Positions 13,301-24,597 of a DNA stretch of 64,000 nt are shown piece by piece (the first letter of the stretch is position 1; each line of letters opens with the position of its first letter). Under the pieces are notes generated by a model. That model made no database searches and was not told where the DNA came from. It was given only the letters and a program-made list of their open reading frames with translations. A program made the translations under genes and the position numbers. This DNA is from Cordia subcordata (Eukaryota > Streptophyta > Magnoliopsida > Boraginales > Cordiaceae), in the NCBI GenBank assembly GCA_028554755.1, contig JAPTOF010000002.1:30868501-30932500 (forward strand). Reading direction: 5' to 3'.

Positions 13301-15414
13301 CCAGCATGGGGAAGCTGGGTCATCGGCCTGAACTTCATGATGTCTCTTTAACCTAATTAAGTAGCTTATAATTATATATGGAAAATGAGGCATGTGTAGG
13401 AGTCTAACTGTGCTTTAATGAAATATTGGGTGTCACCTCCAGGTTGCTGTGGATGGCATTTGGAAAAAATGTCCTGAAACTGGTGGACCAATTCAATTTC
13501 CTGGCTTCAATGGTAAGTGCCATGCTTTAAGTGATTCTAAGTTTGTTACTCCATTTACACATACAAGGGTAGAATACTCAAAACTTAGGTTGCAGACCAA
13601 GCTACTCCTCCGTGGCCCATTTTGTTTCCTATGCAAGTTGCTCATCTCGTTTCCCTTTTATAGCTTACTATTTCCCTTCACTTGTAGGTGAGCTAATTTG
13701 CCCAGCTTACCATGAACTCTGTGATATGCATCCACTTCCTTTATCTGGTAAATGTCCCAATTCATGTAATTTCAATGGAGATTGCATTGAAGGAAGATGC
13801 CACTGCTTCTTAGGGTTTGACGGTCACAATTGTGGCAAAAGTAAGCTCCTTCAGCTTTTATTTTCACTATTGTCACCTCTACAGATATCACTCTTATGCC
13901 GAACAACCAGTTAATCATTTTTGATTCATTTCAATTAACTTTGCTTGAGTCTCTCCTTTCAGGATTCTGCCCCAACAGTTGTAGTGGGCACGGTGAATGC
14001 CTCGCAGATGGTGTATGCAAATGCGAAAATGGATATACTGGAATTGACTGTTCTACTGGTAACATGATATTCTTGAAGTAATCTTACTACTGATTTCAGC
14101 ATGAAGGAATTTTAGGTTCATGGGCACTTTCTGTGACTATGATGTTGTTCTACTATGAAAGAAGTACAAGTCCTGGCATATCTTAAACAAATATAAAGAA
14201 ATTAACAACGCTGCATGCTTTTACCCAAATTTAGGTAAGAGGGAATATTCAATAAGATCATGTCTATGCATATGTTGAGATTGTATAGGGTGGTGCAATG
14301 AAAGATCTTGCTGGCCTTTCAATGCATCCTTCAACATCCGGTGCATGGAAGAGGCAGACCATACTTTAGGATAAGCACACACTAGTGATGTGGTTTTCAT
14401 TTGCTTGACATGACAGTTGTTTGGTTGCTATGTGCAGCTATCTGCAATGAACAATGCAGCCTTCATGGTGGTGTTTGTGATGATGGGGTCTGTGAATTTC
14501 GTTGCTCTGACTATGCTGGCTACACATGCCAGAATAGCTCAATGCTCCTTCCCAGTCTCTCAGTTTGTCAAGATGTTCTAAAGAAGGATGCACTGGTGCA
14601 ACATTGTGCACCTAGTGAATTAAGTATTTTGCAGCAGCTGGAAGAAGTTGTTGTGATGCCTAACTACCACCGTTTATTCCCAGCTGGTCCTCGGAAATTC
14701 CTTAATTATATAAGAGGCAGAAATTGTGATGGGGCTGCCAAACGACTAGCCTGCTGGGTGAGTTTCTTCTAACTTCTCTGCCATGCACATTCAAAAAATC
14801 ATCTTGCTCTTAAAGTATCTCTGAATTCTAAATTTCCTTATTTCCCATGGGGAGTGGGGGGTTGGGTTGGGAGTGGGGGTTCAAAAACAAAAAAAAGTCT
14901 GTAGTCTAAATAATTGTAAGCATTATTGTGAAAGTGAGACTTATTTTAAAGAAAATGTATGATTGTGACAATTAGAGCTCCCTCGTCTGTTTGAGATTAG
15001 GAAAATTAAGGGTTACTGAAGTCATGGAAGCTGTGAGAACCTGGGCTTAAATTACACCTATCATATCTCACCTTAATTTAATGGCCACCATCTTGGTTAG
15101 TCTTGGCCAATTTCTAAAGTTTCCGAGTTAGTCCGACACTTGCATACACATGCAAAAGCTACACCAGTTTGGTGTTGATCATCTTTCCCAGTATCATTTG
15201 TTATTTATTATTTTCATTGTGCTTGAACCAGATATCCATCCAAAAGTGTGACAAGGATGGGGATGACAGATTACGAGTGTGCCATTCTGCATGTCAATCA
15301 TATAACCTGGCATGTGGAGCATCACTTGACTGTTCAGACCAAACCCTTTTTAGCAACGAAGATGAGGGTGAAGGTCTATGCACGGGCTGGGGCGAATTAG
15401 ATTCATGGTTTTAG
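7367..15414 (+). CDS. Leishmanolysin-like zinc metallopeptidase (M8 family), 17 exons
   Basis: Joined exons: 7367-7462, 8161-8517, 8608-8748, 9286-9418, 9544-9657, 9760-9833, 9915-9989, 10205-10297, 10429-10489, 11428-11760, 12507-12633, 12714-12813, 13443-13512, 13688-13840, 13963-14058, 14438-14757, 15232-15414. Every phase closes and gives 841 residues. A hydrophobic signal or anchor segment lies at about 20-45. The gluzincin/metzincin-type motif HEVMHVLGF is at 304-312, split by an intron between HE and VMH. The third zinc ligand is His384 in GSHW and the Met-turn is Met395, 11 residues later as in leishmanolysin. Cys-rich EGF-like modules lie at about 614-641, 645-673 and 676-705. The protein is expected to be a secreted or membrane-bound endopeptidase; the substrate in plants is unknown. 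It closely resembles Arabidopsis At5g42620 as I recall it. The start is the first ATG in frame, after a leader beginning near 6990. Intron 10 is a GC-AG intron and intron 9 holds a TRIM-like element. Confidence 0.93.
10771..11365 (-). mobile_element. TRIM-like LTR retroelement in intron 9 of the M8 peptidase gene
   Basis: Two nearly identical 120-bp terminal direct repeats (10771-10890 and 11246-11365) begin TG and end CA. They are flanked by a perfect 5-bp target duplication, AACAT (10766-10770 and 11366-11370). Read on the minus strand, the base next to the 5' LTR begins a primer-binding-site-like TGCTATCAGAGCC, close to the initiator-tRNA-Met site. A purine tract, GTGAGGGGGAG, abuts the 3' LTR. 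The 355-bp interior has no coding capacity, as expected for terminal-repeat retrotransposons in miniature. The interior includes three copies of a GGGTCAxACGTGGACAAAT-type unit (10929-11028) and a third, unrelated LTR-like block at 11061-11133. It sits antisense to the host gene, inside an intron. Confidence 0.88.
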
Positions 15415-16918
15415 CAGCGGCAGCAGAAGGGTATCACGTCTTCCTGAAGATTTTATGTAAATTGTAGGTATCTTAGATTTTTCGTCCCCCTTTTTTTTTT
15501 TTTTTTCTCTCTTTTGAGGCCTTGTAATTTCTTTTGTAAGTGCTTTGTTTAGGAAGATAGGAAATGGTGGCATAAATTACACATGCAGTAGAGTAGAAGT
15601 TCCCTTTTTCCTCCAGCCGGTAAGCATTTGGAGAAAAGACTGGCTGGGAATGCTTATTAAGATTCGGCTTTCAAAAGATGAAAGTCGGAGATGTAGAGAG
15701 ATGTTAAGAGTGTATGAAGACAATGATGTCGAACGAAGACAAACGGAGAGAACAGAGATAAAGCGATAGAGAGAGGCTAGAGAAAATGTAATTTTGTTGA
15801 TTAGTGAACAAATTCTATCAGGCCTAAGGCTTTGAAAGGAAAAAAATTATCCTCTTTCCATTGTCTTTTGTCTAATTCATATTTATCACTGCTGTTCATA
15901 TAGCATGACAACAATATAGCTGGTTGGTTTATTGTGCCATCGACGCTAGTGTTCTATTTTGTAAATGAGACCCGGTTTCATGTTCTTTCTGTGAAAGCTG
16001 GACTAGTTTACAATCACCACCATTTTTTTCAATGATGTGGGAAGTGTAAAGCCACTTATATTATAATTCTACGCGGAGCCAAGAGACATGCTCTATTCAT
16101 ATTTGACCAAGGGTTGAGTTGCCTCGGAATCTCCTTGATGATAGTAAGACTGAGAGGACTATCAAGGTGATAGTCGACAAGTTTATCAGCATATTTGTTA
16201 ATTTATGATTCTTTTTCTGGTTGCGAATATTTCGAGTCTTCCAAGAAATGTCCGTCGGGTTATTGGCTGCCGCTTTCACTTTTGCTGGTCTTTAGCTACG
16301 GCAACTGCATTCGCGTTTCCATTCAAACCTAAACCGATATCATTATATAAATTTGACGATATCATTTATATCATTTATTCACTGTATCTTACAATAATCA
16401 AACCTATTATACAACACTTTTTTCCGTTGAGTTTGTACAAGCATGACCTTAAATTACCTGCTGCTTTCAAAACGTGTTTCTGATTCCACTGAAACAAGAA
16501 AAACTCAGCTGATAAATATTATAAGCTGACACCCATCTGGATGTACACTAATATCGGTAAAATTAAACAATTTCGGTTACCAAACACCAACGTCTCGCTC
16601 TCAAACATTGTCGTCTTCTTTGCGGTGCAGTTTCAACAATCAGTAGGTAATTATAAACTGGGGGCTCACTAGCGCTATTATCCATCAATTTCTCACCAAC
16701 CCAAGCAAGAATCTTTTGAGAAAAACACATCATCCAACAAGAAATTAAGTACTAGAATGTAAAATTTAACTAAGCAAACTAAATAACAATCTTATAATAA
16801 ACAAAAATCAATTTCCAATGTGACCATGTACCATAATATCAATATTAGTATATCCAAAATCAAGAAAACAACATTAAGAATTTATTTCTATGAAATAATC
16901 CTGTGATTCTGTAGGTTA
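15415..16918. other. 3' UTR of the M8 gene and convergent intergenic spacer
   Basis: The 3' UTR of the M8 peptidase gene starts here, with a T-rich tract near 15489-15506. The rest is the spacer between this gene and the convergently transcribed thaumatin-like gene. The short open frames at 15545-15769 and 16205-16483 have no domain features and I do not call them genes. Confidence 0.5.
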
Positions 16919-17756
16919 TTATGAAGTTGTGGGGCAAAATGTGATCAAGTAATCTGATCCAGCACAAGTGCAAGTGCTTGAAGCATCGTCGTAAGCGTAA
17001 CTATATGCAGAAGGGCATGCATTCTTGAACATCCTTGAGTACTGAGTCGGCGAGCATGTCCCCGGAGTTGCATGATCGCCGGTGCAGCAATACTCCGGGG
17101 TATTGAACGCCGCACATGCACTCTTGCATGCAACCACGTTGCCCATATCAACCACCTGAAGCTCCTTGGGACACCTCAGGTTAAGGTCGGCTACGCAACC
17201 GGCGTACTGGCAGTCACCGGAGCCGCCAGAGGGACGTATACCAATGCCCACATTGTACCCATCCACAAGGCTAACGTCGTAGAAGTCCTTCTGGATGGCT
17301 CCGGCCGCTAGTGTAAATTCCGCTAGGCTTACAGGCGGTGCACCACCGCCGGGGCATCTCAGTCCACCGCAGTCGCCAGTGGGGCACTTGCCGTTGCCTG
17401 CGTCGTCGAAGTTGCAGCCGGTTCGAGCCCAGAACCGGCCCGACCAGCCCGGTGGCGCCGGGAGCTGGATGGTGGCGCCAGGGGCTAATGCAAAGCCACC
17501 GTCGCCGAGAATGGCCATGCCGTTGCCGGAAAGCGTTCCGGGCCAGATTGTGTAGCCGCAATTGTTTTGAAGTGTAAACACGGTAGCTGAAACTATTGTT
17601 GTTCCTGCATTACAAAACAAAGTGCTTTAATGGCGGAAACTAAATAAAAAAACAACAAATTATCACTAAACGCTAAACTATGTTTAGAGTGGCGTGAGAT
17701 TTACCTAGAATGTGAAAAGCGAGGAGCAGAATCAAGACTTGACGACTAGTCTCCAT
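16919..17756 (-). CDS. Thaumatin-like protein (PR-5 family), two exons
   Basis: Exon 1 is 17756-17705 and exon 2 is 17604-16919, with a 100-bp GT-AG intron. The spliced product has 245 residues. A signal peptide of about 24 residues ends at VSA, before TVFTLQNNC. The thaumatin signature GNGKCPTGDCGGLRC is present. The acidic-cleft residues can be placed: Arg in FWARTGC, Glu in LAEFTL and Asp in the DVSLVDG and CVADLN regions. The family normally has 16 cysteines in eight disulphides; I count 17, the extra one in the sequence SSTCTCAG, where relatives usually have STFTC. It is expected to be secreted and to bind beta-glucans or other cell-wall polymers, with a defence or stress role. A TATA box lies about 98 bp upstream of the start. 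By position it matches Arabidopsis At1g19320 or its At1g75030-75050 relatives. Confidence 0.94.
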
Positions 17757-17770
17757 TTGTGCGTGTTTTT

Positions 17771-17788
17771 GTGTGTGTGTGTGTGTGT
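17771..17788. repeat. (GT)9 microsatellite in the thaumatin 5' UTR
   Basis: Nine uninterrupted GT dinucleotides 15 bp upstream of the minus-strand start codon, between the TATA box and the ATG, so probably in the transcribed leader. The length may be polymorphic. Confidence 0.9.
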
Positions 17789-17853
17789 AAAGGAAGAGGA
17801 TTTCAAAGGGGGGAAGAAATATGGTTTGGGAAGAGTTGAAATAGGAAGTGGGA

Positions 17854-17861
17854 TATTTATA
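17854..17861 (-). promoter_or_regulatory. TATA box of the thaumatin-like gene
   Basis: On the minus strand the sequence reads TATAAATA in the context CTCTTATAAATATCC. It lies 98 bp upstream of the start codon, which would put the transcription start near 17825 and leave a leader of about 70 nt. This is inferred from position and consensus. Confidence 0.65.
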
Positions 17862-17949
17862 AGAGGTTCACCCACAACTCCCCACTTTTTGAATTCAGTT
17901 ATGTTAACAAATCCACGTCAAGGTTAGTTTGCCGACGTGAGTGTTATTC

Positions 17950-20900
17950 TCTCTTAATTTCACACCAATTTTTTTATATTTCCCTGGAAATATATGTAAA
18001 TTTTTAATGTATTTTTTTTTTATATAGATTAAGCAATAGTCTAAATTTAGATAATAACACAGTTAGTTTCTATATTATCCTTGTTTCCTCGTTAGTTTTT
18101 ATACTATTCTAGTTTCCTTATTAGTCTTCTAACTTTTTGTCTCTCTAATTACTCCTATTGTATTCCAAAATACATCAAAATTTACCATTTAGTATTTATA
18201 GATCTTTCTTTTCTAGGGCCCTATTGGTGGTGGCTCATATTGATTTCAAACAACACCCAGTATTCTTTTTCAAGATTATATTTTTTCCGAAATTTGACAA
18301 TTTTAAAGTAAGTTAGAAGTGTTTCTCGGGTGTACTTTTGCAGTCATAATAAGGAAAGCTTAAACTCTTGTTCAAATAAAAAAAAGAGTTTTCGATTTTA
18401 CATATTTGAATCACTTCTTATGAGTTAAATATTTGCATATGTCAGATGGTTAGCAATTAAGATCCAGATCTTCGTCGGTTAAATCTTAATTAGTTAGATT
18501 TTCATTTTAAATGAGATATAGTAAGATCTAATTTTCTTTTATTTTTCACTTATGGATTCTATTCTCATAATTAAAGTGTATTAATTGTAGTAATCAATAA
18601 CCCGTTCCATTCTCGCAACGATACACCAGAATTGCACGCATAGTTTAATTTTTTTTTTTCCCAATAAAAGGAAGAACTGCATGCATCTTTTCACGCACGC
18701 TAAATTGGTTACACAAAGATTTCTTTGATGCATATTAAAGTGTCATGCAAAGATTTGAGCTCAACGGGGATGGTCTTTAATTTTGTCCATAGGAAAGGAG
18801 CGATATGCAAACAATAAGATCGTGTGGTTCTCTCGCGTTGTTTAGTATTTATTCCTTTTCCATGATCAGAAAATTAGTTTCATTAGGATTATATTGGATC
18901 TACCTCGACATTACATATCACATGTTTTTTTTGGTCAAATACATATCACATGTTTGAAGTTTGATGGTTTTGTAAGGGGAGAATATATACAGGTTCAAAC
19001 TTAAATATTCACTCACCACATAGCATGCTACTCAACTACTTGCTCCATCGTTTAAGGCAACAAGCTTAAGATCTTATTTTCGTTGTAGATTACCTCCAAT
19101 TTCTTTCCTTCAAAGGGAGGTTAAAGCCAATTAAATCAAGATCATCTTAAGATATGAAACGCCTCTCGTATCATTGCCAAGTAGCTCTCTCACGGCTTTG
19201 GACGATTCTTGCAACAAATGTATGATCTGCCAACTAATTTGCATGTTTATTGACTTTTTTTATAGATGTATTTGATTTTGTACCCTTGTTGTTTCAAGAT
19301 CTCTTCTCTAATTTGATATCACCATTCACCAAGATTACTTTGCCTTGTTAGAGGCAACGTTACAACAAAAGAGAACAAAATAAAAATTTTGCAATAAGTT
19401 ATTAAACTGAGACGATATATTTTGAGGACTAAAGAAAGCAAATTCGTTAAGCTAAGGCTGGTATGTCATGTGACGAAGACGACGACTGTTTCCATGGACA
19501 AAGAGACACAGATGACAGCCCGTCGCCTCGTCCTGAGGTTGTGACCGATGAACAATGTCATCAACCATGCCACTCTTCTACGACAACCTCGTGTGATCGA
19601 CTGGACCTTTTTTCAGGGAAAAAAAAAAAAAAGGCACCGTCGGGGCGGGTGAATTAAATAGTACAGGACTTTCCTACCTTCCTCCTACTTTCAAGATATA
19701 TCTAAATCAGAATCTAATCATGAATATTTGAAGGTTGTTCGTTGTTCAAGATTCTTTGTTTAGACAATTTATACTATCCATACATAGTGTTTAATTTTTT
19801 TATATAAAATTTCAATTCTTCTATGTTGCTACATAGCATATTATTCTAACGTTCCATATATATGATGAACCACATTTTTTTTTCCTTTTTACCATTAAAC
19901 TAGATGCATATGCATACGAGAATTATAACGAGAGACTTCATGCACACAAATATTAAAAAAAATGGGAGAATCCAATTGTCCTCATGAGTTTTAGCATATG
20001 TAAATTCCAAGCTTACCCATTCTTGTCCATGGACCATGGTGTCAAAGTCTTTCTAAACTATGTCTTATCTCTAATTATTTTTATTTTTTGTTTTATATTT
20101 TTAAATGTAAGCTCATCATAAAAAGTTATACCTTGAGATAAAAAATAAGATTTAATTCAATATATAAGAAGAAGATTCTATTTAATTATTTCTAAATTTT
20201 GTGAGTAATGCAAATTTTGTATAATTAACTATTTTTTATTTATTTTTATCTTTTCAAATGGTTAGATGGAAGGGAAAATAATGCAAAATGATAGGAAAAA
20301 ATGCTTTAATTTGAGATGTATATATTAAAAAAAAAGTTATTTAACAATAAATTTAAATTTTCTCTAATAGTATGTATGAGGCAATTTTTGTAAAATATGT
20401 AGCTTTTTACCTTTTTATTCTTATTTAGAAATTAATTTTTTGTGATTCTTTATTTTATTACTTTTTGGTGATTCTTTATTTTATTATAGAGTCATTTATT
20501 GGATGAATTTAATTAAACTTTTTGTAGTTATTTTTATCTTTTCTTTTCTTTTTGGGTTATAAAAATAAAAAAAGATAAGAAAAAACGCCTTCAATATAAA
20601 GTTTTGTTTGGCAAATTTACAGTCGTGGAGAAATATGAGTAGAGCTCAAACTTCATGGAGAGTTTGGAATTTAAACTAAAACTCATGGCGAAAAATCAGA
20701 ATCACCACTAGCTAGACTATAGTGGCAGAGCAAAATTATTTGCTGACCTGGAATTTTATATTTTTGTAATGTGAAATTAATTAGAATACGAAGAAAGCAT
20801 ATATAGTAATCAGAAATATTAACAAAAAGTGGTTCCAATTGATGAGGTTTTGATGATGAAAATTGACAAATGCAGCTTCCTTCACCTCGTGAACGCGGCA

Positions 20901-22300
20901 ACCTCACCTGCCCAACTGTCTCTTTCTTAAACCCAACTGCAACCATGACACTCTGCTGCTAGCTTGTTTACCAAATCCCAAAATATTCAACCGAGTGAAA
21001 CCTACACTTGCATAAATCCAAGTGGAATAATCCAAAAACCAAAAATCGTATAATGAAATCTTTCTTCAAGAATTAATTCTTTCCTTTTTGAACATCAAAT
21101 TGATTTTGAGTCACTCATGCTGTGCCAAGTGCAGAAATGAAGTGCTAGTTTCAATTAAAAACACATGCAATCTCATGCTCTTTTGGGATGTGAGTACTCA
21201 TTTTGGACTGACATAAAACTTCTCCTTTGAAACTAACATGAATTTAGATTTTTATATCAATTGTAATCATCTGAGAATAACGTATTATGTAATTACCCTT
21301 TCACCCTCCTTTATACGATAAGAATTCGTGTACAGAAACAGTGAACAGTGATACATATATAGCAATCCGAAACATCTAATTCCTTCGTCGGCATTCAGCG
21401 TGAGCATCTCGGACGGCATGAGCCAACCGCCCGTGTAAATATGTCGGATTATTCTTTATATGGTCGCAGAAGCAGCTCATCAAGTAATCCAGCTAAACTA
21501 AAGAGGTACAAAAAAAGCAAAATATAATTAGAGGCAAGTAGCTAGATGGTTTGAGAATGATGAACACAAAACAAAAGCTTTCGCCAATGTTTTTCTGCTT
21601 CAACGAAATTATTAGCTTACGTAAGTTTGAGCAATTAGAGAAATAAAACATAATTCACGCCAAGAATGTCGATAGAAGTAACAACACACCCACACTCAAT
21701 TATATTGCGTTTCAGGTGAGTTTGATGACAACTATTTGCTTCCCTTTTACACCCTATTTTTTCCCTTTGATATGATGACATCTTCATGCTGGTTTAGTAC
21801 CTTGTAGAAAAACTTCACAATACCATGCAAGCACATTTAATTTCTTTCTTTCTTTCTTTTTTTTTCTTTATTTGTTTATCATTTTCAAATTATGTGCTTA
21901 ACGGAACTGCAAATGATGTTTCATCATGGCTTTAAATTTGTAGCACGCGTTTATAATGGGATGCATTTGACTTGGCGTGCTTCTCTTTTATAATACGGAG
22001 CATTATATATAGTCCCCTGAGCTCTAGTATTTTCTTTTGTTGGTAATTTGATGTAAGTTAATGCATCGAATTGTATGCCTAATGTGGGTTTTGTTGGTGT
22101 GTGGTTAGTGTAACTTTCTTTAAGTTGTGAATTTAACCGTCTTTGTTTATGTCTTCATATACCGTCCACTTGATCAAAAATATCTGGACATATATGACTT
22201 GATTAAAAGGATCTTGCAACAAGACATGTTAACACTTATTCTTGGAACTTGTAAATTTGCAACTCAGCTATTGTACTTGAAATGGGCCATACTTGACCCG
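17950..22300. other. Gene-free intergenic region
   Basis: AT-rich with many homopolymer runs and short meaningless frames. One stretch, about 19455-19655, differs sharply in composition: it is GC-rich and full of CpG within AT-rich surroundings, and is followed by a run of A. It contains a 64-codon open frame rich in Asp, Ser and Thr with no family signature. I could not identify it and do not call it a gene. Confidence 0.5.
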
Positions 22301-22362
22301 ACCCGTCTATAGCGGGTCAAGGGGCCTTTCTCGACTCAAAGAGGGCGGCAACTCGTGTTAGC

Positions 22363-22450
22363 CTGAGATCTCTATCCATGTGACTCCGAACCCATCAGGG
22401 CTGGGGCTGAGATCTCTATCCATGCGACTTTGAACCCATCAGAGTTGGGC
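22363..22450. repeat. Tandem duplication, 44 bp x 2
   Basis: Two adjacent 44-bp units (22363-22406 and 22407-22450), each beginning CTGAGATCTCTATCCATG, differ at a handful of positions. They lie in a GC-richer stretch (about 22290-22650) that reads like decayed repeat DNA, but I cannot assign it to a family. Confidence 0.8.
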
Positions 22451-22700
22451 CCGAGTATCTTGGGATATGTGCTAAGCTGGTTAAAGAAGATTCCTCTACT
22501 AATTCTTACATACTAACTGCTGGGATTACACTACCTAGATAAGCTCCATGAGAGTTGGGGTTTATCCAAACTCCATCAATTAAATGCCTTGTCTTGTGAG
22601 GGAGCAGGTGATGCTAGGGGGATTAGTGTTATTGAAGTATGAGGTTACATTGTGTGTCTCAAGGGCATCCCTCTCCGGCCATTTATGGTGGAGGACGCTC

Positions 22701-22801
22701 TCTTTTTTTTTTTTTTTTAATAAAAACTCACCCACATAGGATTGAACCTAGAATCTCACTCCTAAAAAAAAGTAGCCTCAACCACTTGAATTACCCCTTC
22801 C
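22701..22801 (-). mobile_element. tRNA-derived SINE with target-site duplication
   Basis: Read on the minus strand, this element of about 100 bp has an A-box-like segment (AAGTGGTTGAGGC) and a B-box-like segment (GGTTCAATCC), then ends in a run of 16 or more A residues. Those are the Pol III promoter elements and tail of a tRNA-type SINE. It is flanked by a 15-bp direct repeat, TGGTGGAGGACGCTC at 22686-22700 and TGGTGGAGAACGCTC at 22802-22816, which match at 14 of 15 positions. I see no internal coding sequence. Confidence 0.8.
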
Positions 22802-23612
22802 TGGTGGAGAACGCTCCCTTGATATCCTTCCCAGATCATAGCCCAATGGTCGCACTTTCCTTAATCGTCTTCTTTTTCTCACCAATTTCTACGGACCGGT
22901 CCCTAACCCTTTGGCCCAGGATTCAGGACCCATCTTGTCATCAAATATGGTCCAAGCCCAATTTCCTTTGCATGTCCCAAGGTTCGTGGAAGACCTCGTT
23001 GGGCCTTGACTCTATTAAGGCCACAACATATGTCAGGTTTAACTATGATCAATTGCAAATGTGGCATGACTAGAATCATCGATGAGCTGATGGCAGCCAT
23101 GACTACGAAAAACTCTAATAAAGTCGTGTTGGCAATAAATTGCTGGGAAGGCCGTTGCATTAATTGCCATTTGTTCCCGATGTGTCAATCATGTGTTGAT
23201 CAAAGAACTTCGCAAGTTATGTTGTCCAATTGAGGAAATTGGCCTTGTTATGCTAACTGGACTTACAATAATAGCAATGTACGTATCTTTTTTGGACCAC
23301 TAGTCACGCCAAGAAATTGGAAATTCTAATACAAGTATCTCCAGTGATGAGCTTATAATGATGTTGATGATATTGTCATTATTAATATCTTTTAATAACA
23401 GAAAAAATGTTGTGTCGCCATTAATATAACATTAGTGGCAAAACTTTTGAATTGTCAGAAGAAATTTATCACGAAACCTTTGCTTTCTTGCAGTAAGAAT
23501 TTGAAAGTTTCAAAACAAAGGATATATAACACTTAACAAAACAAGGTAACATACAATTTAATTGAAATAAAGAGGTACAGCCACCAATGCCTCGTCTACT
23601 TACAAAACAATT

Positions 23613-23628
23613 GGGGGGGGGGGGGGGG
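23613..23628. repeat. Poly(G) tract, 16 bp
   Basis: An uninterrupted run of 16 G, about 100 bp downstream of the ELO-like gene's stop codon. It may be polymorphic or inexact in length because such runs are error-prone in sequencing. Confidence 0.85.
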
Positions 23629-23730
23629 AAGGATGTAGGTTTGGAATGTATATTGAAAAGGAAAAATAAAAATCAAGAAGAGTATCAACATGTTGTATGG
23701 CTAAATATTCTGCAGAAAATCTCCCTGTGC

Positions 23731-24597
23731 TCAGTGTTTTTCCTTTGACATCATTGACTCATCGTTCTTCTTACTCGAATGTCTTCGAGCATGCAGCTTT
23801 AAGAAAATTAAAAGCAACGTGCTATTAAGCAAAAAGTTAAAAATCCAAGCTCCCATTCCATTGCAGCCACCTCTTAGATTATGCAATAGAAGCACCTCCA
23901 CATGGCAAATAGAGTTGCATACTAACAATGTAAACTGAAAGTTCACAAGAAATGAAAAACGTGCTTTACGCGATCCGATTTCCACCCAGAATCGATATGC
24001 ATAAACAATGGACAAAGCAAGAGTGATCACAAGAATTTGCAGCACTTGAAATGATTGAGAAAATTCAAGCCAAACGAATGATATGCAGATAAGCATAGAG
24101 TGGTTAAAGAGTTGAAGAGACGAGAGTCTACGATGCTGCAGAATGATTATATACGTTCTTAAGATATGAAGAAAGCGAGAAAGATAGAAGACATAGGACC
24201 AGAAAAACACACGGCCGGACGGCCGTGTGCCGATCGGAAAGCAGAAGAGCCACTCGAACGGCGTCTTCCACCGCTGCCAGAACCACCTCGTGTCGCGGAT
24301 CTCAGCGGTCGAAGAGGAGAGCATTCCGGCAAAGGTGATGGCGGAGACAAGTGCCATGGCGAGGCTGTGGAGGGCCGGGATGGGGCCTAGCGGAATAGGC
24401 CGGCCGCGGAGGCGGCCACGGAGGAGGAGGTGGAGCAAGAGGTGGAGGGTGGTGGAGGATGCAACGTATGTGGAGATGGAGAATATGAGGAATGACCATG
24501 TTGCACCCCATGCTTGGGTGGTGCTCCATCGGAAGTTTACTATACTAGGATGTTGAGATAGATAGTAACTTATGTGGCTTATTAACACAGATAGCAT
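23731..24597 (-). CDS. ELO-type (GNS1/SUR4) fatty-acid elongase-like membrane protein
   Basis: A single-exon gene of 288 residues from the chosen start. The frame opens 14 codons earlier (ATG at 24639). I prefer the ATG at 24597 because family members begin with a short leader before the conserved block HPSIVNFRWSTTQAWGATWSF, here at residues 16-36. Several hydrophobic segments span the protein, and the C-terminus is basic (RRHSSKK to KEKH), as in ER proteins. Conserved blocks include FYLSRFLHILRT, LQLFNHSMLICISFVWLE, YAYRFWVEIG and RGGCNGMGAW. The histidine box of animal and yeast ELO condensing enzymes (HxxHH) appears only as LQHRRLS, as in plant HOS3-like proteins. The predicted role is very-long-chain fatty acid or sphingolipid acyl elongation in the ER; activity is unproven. 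By position it corresponds to Arabidopsis At1g75000. Confidence 0.88.
   Translation of the reverse strand: MLSVLISHISYYLSQHPSIVNFRWSTTQAWGATWSFLIFSISTYVASSTTLHLLLHLLLRGRLRGRPIPLGPIPALHSLAMALVSAITFAGMLSSSTAEIRDTRWFWQRWKTPFEWLFCFPIGTRPSGRVFFWSYVFYLSRFLHILRTYIIILQHRRLSSLQLFNHSMLICISFVWLEFSQSFQVLQILVITLALSIVYAYRFWVEIGSRKARFSFLVNFQFTLLVCNSICHVEVLLLHNLRGGCNGMGAWIFNFLLNSTLLLIFLKLHARRHSSKKNDESMMSKEKH

Noticed and set aside
19463..19657. 64-codon open frame in the CpG-rich island
   Set aside because: Too short, low complexity and ending in Lys from a poly(A) run; not supported as a gene.
20683..20946. 87-codon minus-strand frame
   Set aside because: No conserved motif, signal or neighbouring exons that would extend it.
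22639..23233. Overlapping open frames on both strands around the SINE
   Set aside because: They read through the SINE and its poly(A) tail and resemble no protein.
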